Shown here: one piece after another, positions 36,215-48,200 of the stretch
Position numbering within the stretch: the stretch's first letter is position 1
Layout of the letters: every line of letters starts with the position of its first letter
Source: Sipunculus nudus
Taxonomy: Eukaryota > Annelida > Sipuncula > Golfingiida > Sipunculidae
Direction of reading: 5' to 3'
Assembly: GCA_026874595.1 (NCBI GenBank)
Contig: CM049316.1
Location: forward strand, 59,285,676-59,349,675
DNA length: 64,000 nt
Translations under genes and position numbers: made by a program
The notes under the pieces: model-generated
The model's database searches: none
Told to the model about the DNA's origin: nothing
Seen by the model: only the letters and a program-made list of their open reading frames with translations

Positions 36215-39200
36215 GTGAGTGAGAAATATTTCACCTTTTGCTATTTGGTTGCACATCATGTTTAGTTACACTAGCATATTAACTGTTCTTGTATTGTACT
36301 TGTAGTGGTATAGGGACATATTGGCCACCATTGATATTGGCCGCCAGCCGCAAACCAACCATGTCTGCCGCCAGTGCCCAGTGGCAGATGATTTCGGCTG
36401 CCAACTCAAATGAGCCACAGACCAGCACTTACGCTGTCAAGTTGACCATATTGGCTGCGCTGTGAATCAGAGAGCACCATTTTGGCTGACAGGCCCCTCA
36501 TCACTAAGTGCATAAACTTTTGTAGTTTATTGCTTACAGTTTTCCATATATTTTACTGGGGGACCTGCACTGATCATTTTTTGATGCATAGTTTCTCTTC
36601 GATTTAAGTGAAATGCAATGACATATTTTCAGATGCTGTGAGGAATTTTTAGGACAGCTGATAACACCAACATTCATAATTTTTTTATCTGATTTTTAGC
36701 TCAGCTGACTATGAGTCATCTGAGCTATAGTTGTGGTCAGTTGTCCGTCATCCTTCCGTCTGTCTGTCCATCTGTCCGTCCGTTGGCATGTTTTGAAACC
36801 ATTAGACCTATGAATCCAAAATTTTGCATACTGGTAGATGTCCCCAAAATCTCCTACCATAAAGAAAATTGGGTCAATATGACTTCGTTTTATCAAGATA
36901 TTTAGGAAAAACCTCAAATTTCCAATAAAAACCTATTATCACACTTCAGGACTGCCTAATATCAAAACCACTCATCTGTTTTTCCTCATATTTACCATAA
37001 ATATTTCCTATGTACATGCAAGAAATTAAGTCTGTTAAGTATAATTTCTTTAAGTTATGGGCCCCAACATCATGGAATTTGTAAAAAGTCAGGAAAAATA
37101 TTTTATGACTTAACAAGTAAAATTTTGAAACTAGAGACTATTTTCCCTATAACTTTTCCCTATAAGTATATAACTATGTTTGATTAAGATTCAATTGTTT
37201 ACCCAAAATTAGATCTGAATTTTGTAACTTTTTCATTTATTAGCAGTTAAAAGTTATATTAAGTAATTTACAAATAGAATCAGTACCTTAAATTTTGCCT
37301 AACTTTGACCATGGCACATTTTTTTCCCTGTAAGTACTATTGATTTAACTTTCACAGCATGTAAACATAAGTATTTGATTTGTTAAAATCTGAAATTTGA
37401 AAATAAAAGTTTGAAAATGAGGCTAGTTATTAATTTTAAGCTCAGCTGACTATAAGTCATCTGAGCTATAGTCGTGGTCCTTTGTCCGTCGGCCGTCCGT
37501 CCGTTAACAGGGCACGTTTTAAAACTGTTAGACTTACGATTCCAAAATTCTGCATACCATTAGATGTCCCCAAAATCTCCTACCATACCGAAAATTGGGT
37601 CATTAGGACTTTGTTCCTTCAAGTTATTAAGGAAAAACCTCCGTTTACCATAGAAAAGCCATTGTTATACTTCAAGGCTGCCTAATATCCAAACCACTGA
37701 TCTGTTTTTGATCATATGTAGTATTCATATTCGTCCATACATTTTCTGTGCACATACTAAAAATTAGGTCAGTATTGGGTATTATTGTGAAGTTATGGGC
37801 CCAAATATAATGCAATTTTTAAAAAATCAGGAAATATATTTGCTCACTTTACATGAGAATTGATTTAATTTTCACAGCATATATACATAAGGATTTAATC
37901 TTTTAAAATCTGAAATTTCAAAGGAATTGTTTGAAAATAGTAGCTTTTATTCAAGTTTTCATACACCATGTCAAGTGTTGTTTACATCTAACCCACCTAG
38001 TAGTACAGCCTTCACTTGCATTATGTAACCCACCCCAGGCAGCTTGCCTTAGCTCAGCTTGGCCACTACTAGCAGGCTTCCCCTCTGCCCTGCACTACCC
38101 CCCCCCCCAGCTCATGCATAAACTAGATGAATGTTATAATTTTCTGTATTTTATTTTATTCTTGGCTATGCTACATTTTAGATTTTGTATTGTACCACCA
38201 GGGGTACAGTGATTAAAGTGCACATTTAATTGTGTCCACAAAGTGATGTATTGCTATGAAAGTGTGGATGTTCATTAGATAAGTAATGCTTTACTTCAGA
38301 ATAGTAAAACTTCACCAGGTGTGAAATTGACTATTAATTCCAGTACTTAATTATAGCTGATTTTATTATAGCATAATGGTATTGTTTGTCCCTCATTCAA
38401 CCAACAGTGTGTATACTTTTTTTGAAAAGATGTTTTTATTTTATCAAATTTACTGAATCTTTTATTTTATTTGGGTGAATAAAATTAAGCATGTACTGAA
38501 AACTCCAATGTGCAAAACTTTTTAATAGGGATTCAAGGAATAATCTTGTAGATGCCATGTTGTGGCATTATTTTCTTTTAAATTAAGTTTAAACATTTGA
38601 TTTAAAAATAATAAAATATATGTGTATGCATAATATGACCCAATATGAGCTACAATCTGGATATATAATGATTGCAACTAAGAATTCTAATATTTTTTCT
38701 TATATTTTCAGTTTTTTTTATTAGCTCAGCTGACTGAAAGTCATCTGAGCTATAGCGATCACTCTTTGTCCGTCGTCCGTCTGTCTGTCCGTTAACCAAG
38801 CACAAATCATAACCGCTGAACCTAGAACCTTGTAACTTGGGATTCTGAGAGGTCCATGAAAAATCTCCTTGGAAACCAGAAATTAGGTCTCTGTTACCCA
38901 TATCCTTCGAGCTATGGGGCCCCAAAGTGCCCCCCAGAAAAGTCAAAAATTTCATACAAAAACTTCAATATCTCATTAACTACTTGACTGATGGTCATGA
39001 TTTTTGGCATACATATTGATCATGAGATGTTCCATCACATCCTGCAGACTGGTGGCGCCACCTGTATTTTTCGATTTTTTACAAATTTTTTTCTCTATTT
39101 TTGAGACCTTTAAAAATGTGAACATCTGTTAACAAGGCACAAATCGTAAAGCCTAGACCTAGAATCTTAATTCTTGATACACTGAGAGGTCCATGAAAAA

Positions 39201-42200
39201 TCTCCTTGGAAACCAGAAATTAGGTCTCTGTTACTTATATCCTTTGAGCTATGGGGCCCCAAAATACCCCCCAGAATAGTAAAAAATTTCATACAAAAAC
39301 TTCAATATCTCAATAACTACAACACTGATGGTCATGATTTTGGCATACATATTGATCATGAGATGTTCCATAAGTTCCTGCAGACTGGTGGCGCCACCAG
39401 TATTTTTCGATTTTTTTACAATTTTTTCCTCTATTTTTGAGACGTTTAAAGATGCTGTCATCTGTTAACGTGGCACAAATCGTAACCGCTGGACCTAGAA
39501 TCTTCATTCTCGACACACTGAGAAACCTATTAAAAGTCTCTGTGGAAACCATAAATTAGATCTCTGTTACCCATATCCATCGAGCTATGGGGCCCCAAAG
39601 TACCCCCCAGAAAAGTCAAAAATTTCATACAAAAACTTCAATATCTCATTAACTACTTGACTGATTGTCATGATTTTTGGCATACGTATTGATCATGAGA
39701 TGTTCCATCACATCCTGCAGACTGGTGGCGCCACCTGTATTTTTTCAAATTTTCACAATTTTTTTTTCTCTATTTTCGAGACCTTTCAGGATGTAGTTAT
39801 CTGTCAACAGGGTACAAATCGTAAGGACTGGACCTAGAATCTTCATTGTTGACACACAGGGAGACCCATGATAAGTTTCCATGGACACCTGAAATTAGGT
39901 CTCTGTTACCCATATCCTTTGAGCTATGGCACTCCAAAGTACAGCTCAGAATAATGGAAAATTTGATACAAAAGCTGAAGTATCTGAACAACTAATGCAG
40001 AGATCACCATAATTGTTTTCATGGATATTGATCATGGAGTGTTTTATCAGTTTCTGCAGACTGGTGGCACCACCTGTATTTGTTCGGGTTTTTTTACAAA
40101 TTTTTTCTCTATTTTTGAGACCTTTAAAGTTATGAACATCTGTTAACAGGGCACAAATCATTAAAACTGGACCTAGAATCTTCATTCTTGACACACAGGG
40201 AGACCCATGAAAAGTCTCCATGAAAACCTGAAATTAGGTCTCTGTTACCCATATTCTTTAAGCTGTATGGCTCCAAATTACCCCCCAGAATAATGGAAAA
40301 TTTGATACAAAAACTGAAGTATCTCAATAACTACAACACTGATGGTCATGATTTTCGGCATACATATTGATCATGACCTGTTCCATCAGTTTCTGCAGAC
40401 TGGGTGCGCCACCTCTATTTTTTTCAAATTTTTACGATTTTTTTTCTCTTTTTTTGATACCTTTATAGATGTGGTTATCTGTCAACAGGGTACAAATCGC
40501 AACAACTGGACCTAGAATCTTCATTCTTGTCATGCAAGAAGGCCCATGAAAAGTGCCTGTGGAAACTTAAAATTAGGTCTCTGTTACCCATATCCTTCAA
40601 GCTATAGGACTCCGAAGTATCCCTCAGAATAATGGACAATTTAGACAACTAATGGGGAGATCACCATGATTCTTTGCATGGATATTGATGTTTGTAAGTG
40701 TTTTTATTAGTTTCTGCAGACTGGTGGAGCCACCTGTATTTTTGTACCCGCCAAAACGAAGTTTTGTGGATACTATGTTTTTGACCGGGTTCCTCCGCCG
40801 TTGCCGCATTCGTTTCCAGAGAGCTCCTCTGGGACTTGATTTTATCAGCTTTCCAAGCTCATATCTCGGGAACCGTTTGACTGATCAGGAAATAAAATTT
40901 ATACTTATGTAGCCCTTGGATAGCTCTATAACATACACAAAAAATGGTGGCGCCACCTGTAACCATGTTTGCAGAGTGTCCATCTGTTCATCTGCCTTTG
41001 GTTAAAATCACTCATATCTCTGCAGTGAATTGACTAATTCACCTGAAATTCGGCATGCGTATACATCCTGGATAGCTTTCTTGATTTTATGACAGGTGGC
41101 GCCACCTACATTCTCATTCACGCTGATGACATCCAAGCTCATATTTCGGGAACCGTTTGACCGATCGGGCCAAAATTTTGCATGTATATAGATCTAACAT
41201 AGCTCTTTATCATACGCTAAACTGGTGGCGCCACCTGCAACCATTTTTGCACAGCGTCTGTCTGTTTGTCTGCTGTGCAATAATGTCACTCATATCTCGG
41301 CAGTGGTTTGACATATCTGCCTAAAATTTTGCAGTTTTATACATCCTGGATAGCTTTCTTGATTTTATGACAGGTGGCACCACCTACATTCACGTTCACG
41401 CTGATGACATCCAAGCTTATATCTTGGGAACCGTTTGACCGATTGGGCCAAAATTTTGCATCTGTATAGATCTAACATAGCTCTTTATCTTACACAAAAC
41501 TGGTGGCACCACCTGCAACCATTTTTGCACAGCGTCTGTCTGTTTGTCTGCCGTGCAATGAAGTCACTCACATCTTGGCAGTGGTTTGACATATCTGCCT
41601 AAAATTTTGCAGTTTTATACATCCTGGATAGCTTTCTTGATTTTATGACAGGTGGCGCCACCTTTATTCTAGTTTATGCTGCAGACATCCAAGCTCATAT
41701 CTCGGGAACTGTTTGAACGATTGGGCCAAAATGTTGCATGTGTATAGATCTCACATAGGTCTTTATCATACACAAAACTGGAGGGGCCACCTGCAACCAT
41801 TTTTGCACATTTTGCACAGCGTCTGTCTGTTGGTCTGCCGTGGCCTAAAATCACTCATTTCTCTGTAGTGGTTTGACATAACTGCGTAAAATTTTGCAGG
41901 TTTATACATCCTGGATAGCTTTCTTGATTTTATGACAGGTGGCGCCACCTACATTCTAGTTAACGCTGCACACATCCAAGCTAATATCTCAGGAACCATT
42001 TGACCGATTGGGCCAAAATTGTGCTTGTGTTTAGATCTCACATAGGTCTTTATCATACACAAAACTGCAACCATTTTTGCACAGCGTCTGTCTGTTTGTC
42101 TGCTGTGTGCTAAAATCACTCATATCCATGTAGTGGTTTGACTTTTCTGCCTAAAATTTTGCATATGTATACAACTTGGACAGCTTTCTGGATTTGTGGT

Positions 42201-45200
42201 AGGTTGCACAACCTACATACACATTTAGGCTGCAGACATCTATGCTAATATGCAACATATCTCACTCTGTTTCCCCTTGCCACTCAATCCATGCCTCACT
42301 TCACTCTGATTTTGGCAGATACACGTAGTCACTTGTCGGCTACCCGTATTCTAGTTTTTAAAGTTTACACATTTTTTCTCTATTTTTCAGATATATAAAT
42401 ACAGACTAAATCTTGGCCTGTTGGTTAATCTGTTTGATGCTTCAGTTGAATCGGTATCTACCATTCTGATGATAAAATTTCCTTTTGTGAATCTCTTCCC
42501 AGTCAGCTGAGCGTCATGACCCATGGGTCACTTGTTACAAATTTATAACACTTGTAAATAAAAAAAAAATTAGTTTGCAATCATATATTTAGAACTTTAC
42601 TATAACCAAGTAGGAGGGCCCCTTTCCTCTTAGCTTCTCATATGCTTATATAAATGAAAAACATTACAATAGAATATTTTTCATATTTTGCATTCGCAAA
42701 AATTTCAAACTTAAGCTGGGTGCCGTGACCCATGGGTCCTTTGTTTATATTTTGGATTCTCAACATCATTGTTTGACTAAAACTGAATAAATATTAGACA
42801 TGGTGCGAATACTTTGCAAATGTATTTGAATACAAATATGAATATGTACTCCATTATAAAATTTCTTGCATAAGAATGGGAATTCAGGTAAAAATGAAAG
42901 TATTTGAATACCAGTGCAAATACTTCAAAATGTATTCATGAATGCATTCATGAATATATCTCCATAATATTATTTTAATAATCATTTCAGTTATATTTTA
43001 TTAAAAAAAATCATATGATTCTCTTATTATTTTTAATAAAAATTATATTTGGCACAATATTTGTAATTAAATTTTAATAAATAGTTAAACTCACATCTTA
43101 TATGTGCTGCTTATCAGTTATATGGCCAAGTCAAAATTTGTATGACAATAGCACTCTATTTGTTAATAAAATAAATGAAATCAATCTCTTCCCTGTCTCC
43201 AAAGAAACTTTCAAAATCATATATAAGCTAAACACCAACAACTCATAATACAGCTTATATTTATTTCCACACAAAACCAGCATGTGCCTCATTTCAAAAT
43301 CATATTTTTTCATCATATATAACAGCTGAGCGCCGTGACCCATGGGTCCCTTGTTTTTTCTTGAGGTGCTAATGTTGTCATTTGCTTTGTCCAGATACAG
43401 GGCCCCACTCCAGGTCACTGGAAGTCAGCTATGCCAGGGTTTCTAATATGTTACAGTCATTGCGGGAGATCCCCAGCTGTGACAGGAGTAGATGATCTTT
43501 ATTTCCTCCGAAAGTTCGAAGAGTAAACCGCCCCCCCCCCTCCGCAAACCAAACCCACCAAGTGCTATGCAGTAATTGTTATTGTTTTCACTGTATCTCC
43601 TTAATTGTAATGCTGTTTCCACTCGCATATACAAATACTTTGCTTGAAAAAGTAATTCAAGGTGTAATCCAGAAGATGCCATGTTGTGTTAATGTAGCAT
43701 TTTTAAAGAAATCAATTTTCTTTTAAATGATTTTAACAAATATAATTAAACCCATCAGTATGCTTAAATTTATTAAATATAAAGCACATTATGGATTAAT
43801 AAAGACACAATTTAAAATTGTGAAATCAAGTGTAATTTTTATAAATTTATTATTTTGCAGATTTAAAAGATATATTTTTGTGGTAAAAAATAAATAAACA
43901 TTTTATATGCATGATTTGGTTTTATCTGACAAGATTGAGATTTATGATGATGCAGTTGAGAATTATGAATTAACTTTTATATTCAGATATATATGTTATA
44001 TTGGAAATGTATAGAAATATAAACTTATAACTATAACTATAAAAAAAGATGTGATCATTGATGTGATAAAAAAAGAGGATCTAATACAAACATTTGTTCA
44101 TTATTTTCCTGCCTCAGCAGAATTGGAGATCAGGCTTTGTTTGCCCTGTATGTATGTTGTTAAGTAGTTATATTTCAACTTTATATATTTCATGAAATAA
44201 AAATACATATATATTTAATAATATATATTATACAAAAAAAAAATAGATTCAGTTGAACAAATGAGTAAACTGCTGAAATGTCAACAGTTAATCAAAAAGC
44301 CAACTAATGATCATGGTAATAGTACAAATCATTTGTTCACAAACTGCTCACATGCTTCAGTTTCAACATTAGGAAACACATGGTCAGGTCACAAAATAAT
44401 ATTTGCAACAAATTCTTGCTCATCAATACAAACCAATCATATAAACCAACCATTGCCTATATTACCTCTTCCTCTTACACTTTATCTCCATTTGATATTA
44501 TTTTAGATTTTTTACCGTCAAAGTCAACTTTAGCTGAGCACAGTGACCCATGGGTCCCTTGTTTTATTTTTCTAAGCAATTTTTTCCTGTATTTTTTAGC
44601 TAAGCTGACTATAAGTCATCTGGGCTATAGTCGTGGGTCCATTGTCCATCCGTCAGGACATAAACAAGGTACATTTTGAAACCGTTGGACCTATGAATCC
44701 AAAATTTTGCATACAGTTAAGTGCCCCAAAAATCTCCTTCCATTACGAAAAATTAGGTCACTAGGGCTTCGTTCCTTCAAAATATTAAGGAAAAACCTCT
44801 GTTTGAAAAAAGCCATTGTTACCCTTCAAGGCTGCCTTATATAAAAAATACCTATCTTTTTTTAATCATATTTAGTATTCACATTCTTCCATACATTTTC
44901 TTTGAACTACCAAAAATTAGGTCAGTATTGCTTATTCTTTTGAAGCTATGGGCCCAAATATAATGCAATTTTTAAGCTTCAAGAAATATATTTACTCACT
45001 TAACATGAGAATTGTTGAAGCTGGAGACATTTTTTTCAGGGATATAATTTTATTTAATCAAGATTCAATTGTTTACTCAAAATAAGATCTGAATTTTGCA
45101 AATTTTTTTTAAAGTTATTAGCATAAATAAAAATCAACACCTTAAATTTTGTCCATCTTTGGCTATGGCACGTTTTTTCCCGGTAAGCACTGTTCCTTTA

Positions 45201-48200
45201 ATTTTCACAGCATATATACATAAGGATTTAATCTTTTCAAATCTGAAATTTCAAAGGAATTGTTTGAAAAGAGAAGCTTTTATTCAAGTTTTTATACACC
45301 ATGTCAAGTGTTGTTTACATCAAGTCCACCTAGTAGTACAGCCTTCACTTGTGTTATGTAACCCTCTCCAGGCAGCTTGCCTTGGCTCAGCTTGGCCACT
45401 ACTAGCAGGCGTCCCCTCTGCCCTGCACTCTCCCCACCCCTCCCCCAGCTGGTGCATAAATTAGGTGATTTTTATAATTTTCTGTATTTTATTCATTCTT
45501 ATTCAAGGCTATGCTACATTTTAGAGTTGGTATTGTACCACCTGGGTTACAATGATTAAAGTGCATATTTAATTGTGTCCCCAGTGTGGTGTATTGCTAT
45601 GAAAGTGTGGATGTACATCAGATAAGGAATTCCTTACTTCAGAAGCATTAAAACTTTACCAGATGTGGAATTGACTATTAATTCCAGTAATAAATTATAG
45701 CTGAGATTGTAATTAGCACAATGATATTGTGTGTCCCTCATTCAACCAACAGTGTGTATACTTTATTTGAAAAGATGTTTTTATTTTATCAGATTTACTG
45801 AATCTTTTATTTTTTTTTAATAAAATTAAGCATGTACTGAAAACTCCTAGGTAAAAAAAACTTTTAACAGTGATTCCAGAAATAATCTTGAAGATGCCAT
45901 GTTGTGGCATTATTTTCTTTTAAATACAGTTTAAGCATTTGTGATTTAAAAATAATAATATATATGTGTATGCATAATATGACCCAATGGGAGCTACACT
46001 CTGGATAAATAATGATTGCAACTTAGAATTCTGATATTTTAACTTATATTTTCAGATTTTTTTATTACAAATTTAGAAAACTTGTAAAAATATGAATCTG
46101 ATAAAAACTATTAATGGAAAAAGTGGATATGCTAAAATAAATAGGCTTTAATATAAACTGATTTCTGAAAAAAGTGCTTGAGAACCATGCCTTTTTATTT
46201 TTTTGGCCTTATATATAAACTTAAATGCATTATTCCCTTTAGAAGTGAAATAAAGGTATTAGTCCATTCTGTCCACTTGTCTGTCCATCTGTAAATTTTT
46301 CATATGCATCATAGTATCTCAAAACTTTTACTGTTTTTCATCATGACAGTCTTGTCAGAGTATTAGTTTAGCAATCATATATTTAGAACTATACTATAAC
46401 CAAGTAGGAGGGCCCCTTTCCTCTTAGCTTCTCATATGCTTATATATATGAAAAACATTACAATAGAATATTTTGCATTTGCAAATATTTCAAACTTCAG
46501 CTGAGCGCCGTGACCCATGGGTCCCTTGTTTTACCTTCAAATGAAGCAGTCTGGCCATTAATAGGGCACAAACTGTGACCTAGAATCTTCTATCTGTACA
46601 TCCAGGGAGGCCTTAGGCAAATATCTGTGGAAACCTGAAATTAGCTCATGGTGACCTGTATTTTGTAAGATATATGAAAGAACATGATTTGAGCACCCTA
46701 TAGGACAGATTTGCATGATTGGTTACAGTTTGGCCTAGAACCAGGGAGGTTCCTGTAAAAATTTCTTGGAAATCTGAAATAATATATCTGTGACCTATAT
46801 TCTGCAAGCAATGTGAAAGAACCTGATTTTAACACTGTCTTAGGCGGATGGCCACAAATGGTAGCAGCTGGATGTAGAATAAGGTCTAAGGTCTAATATC
46901 TAAGGTCTATTGGCAAAATGCATGATTTAGAGCACTCTGGGAGTCATGTTACCTATTGTTCAAGGTTACTTGAATTCAGCTGAGCATCATGGCCAGTAAG
47001 CCACTTGTTTCATGACTAGTGTCCTTGACCTCAGTTTTAAAGGTCACCCCCTGTCAAGTGTCAGTATATGCTTCTGAAGACGGAGGCCTATTTTGAAGGG
47101 GGTATGCATTAATTGTCTGGGAATACTATGGCATTTTCGATGCCAAGAAATTTCTTGTTTCACATAGCCTCCGCTCAGGAATTTATAGTATCAGTGTATG
47201 CTTTCATAATCGAGAAGAAATACTGTGGCCTCAGTTACCATAATAAAATACCTGATACCTACAGGTTCATCAAATGCTGAATGCTTAAATTTTCCCTTTT
47301 TCAAATGTTTTCTCCTATATATTTATATATTTTATGCATTTTTCTTCCAAACAGGATGGATTGGAGAAAAACAGTTGTGGAAAACAGAAAATGAAAGCTG
47401 AATTTCATTGTCCAGTTGAAGGATGCAATAAGAGTGAAAAGTCTGGTAGATTTTTTACAACATTCAAGTATCTTAAACAGGTGAGGATCAAGCAATGTAG
47501 AAGTATTTAAATTTGGGATTTATTATCACTATTCAAATTGTGTTGGTATTATTCTCATTTTTAACTGAATTTCTTGTATTTACACACAATTTGAATATTC
47601 ACCCTGGCCTTGAATACTGTATGGCTTCTTTGTATTTCTTTGCAAGTCCTTAAAATTCTTTTAAATTTAGTTCTACAGAGTCAGGGTTTCCAAGCATTTC
47701 TAGAATATAAAATTCCCCTAATGTTCCGGAAAATTTCATATTTATTTGACTTACCATATTTCCAGTTTGCTGTTTCAGTCAGTGATGTTAGTCCAGTCAA
47801 CACAATCTGTGTCCAAGGACAAGTCTGAGTCAAGGCCACTGGAGTCCCAATTCTGAGTCCTTGAGGCTCGGGTCCAAGTTCACCCTCTTCAAGTCCAAGT
47901 CAATAAGAATCAGAGTCAGAGTGGAGTCCAAAACACAAATCCTTAAAAAAGCAATTTAAAATAAAAGTTCAGATGATTATCTGCTAATGCACTGTAACCT
48001 ACAGCCATCACACCCATGAGGACATGCTTTGTGGACATGAGACAAAATATAACAGATTGACCTCTCTTTCCTCTGCAATTTTCTTGATTTTTCCCTGATT
48101 TCTATGCTCCTCACACAGCAGTTATACACTGCATTCATCCCAGACCTCTTTTCATGTAACTGCTGCTTTGTATGGCAAGGTTCCCTAGGCTCAACATTTG

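Larger units (their letters stand above)
38723..42536 (+). mobile_element. innermost element carrying two satellite-like arrays
   Basis: It begins AGCTCAGCTGACTGAAAG and ends TCAGCTGAGCGTC, GACCCATGGGTC, ACTTGTT. The empty site is visible at about 46072, where TTTTTTTATTACAAATTT is unbroken; here it is split after TTATT and resumes at ACAAATTT. The duplication is at most TT, as expected for insertion at a T-T step. The interior is made of a 336-339 bp array and a 278-286 bp array. No protein is encoded. Confidence 0.8.
37439..42745 (+). mobile_element. second-level nested element
   Basis: It starts AGCTCAGCTGACTATAAG and ends GACCCATGGGTCCTTTGTT. The segments 37439-38722 and 42537-42745 together align with the uninterrupted element at 44598-46530, including shared stretches such as AGGCAGCTTGCCTT and CAAGTAGGAGGGCCCC. 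This shows that 38723-42536 is a later insertion. Confidence 0.75.
36698..43355 (+). mobile_element. outermost element of a nested set (Helentron-like)
   Basis: It opens with an imperfect hairpin (AGCTCAGCTGACT...AGTCATCTGAGCT, 36698-36726) and closes with CAGCTGAGCGCCG, the palindrome GACCCATGGGTC and CCTTGTT. Its first about 740 bp and last about 600 bp resemble the two ends of the element at 59840-62458. The middle is another element. Pairing of this start with this end is inferred from nesting order and sequence similarity. Confidence 0.6.
36215..47354 (+). other. ATMIN intron 1, 11.1 kb
   Basis: Donor GTGAGT, acceptor CCAAACAG. Most of its length is mobile-element sequence: a nest at 36698-43355, a related element at 44598-46530 and degraded relatives at 43356-44563 and 46531-47010. 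Confidence 0.85.

Noticed and set aside
37931-38212. Protein-like frame with a similar partner at 45096-45464
   Set aside because: The similarity comes from the duplicated mobile element. The frames differ in length and contain indels.
38650-38955. Open frames in the 336-339 bp array
   Set aside because: They reflect monomer composition, and stops occur in different places in each unit.
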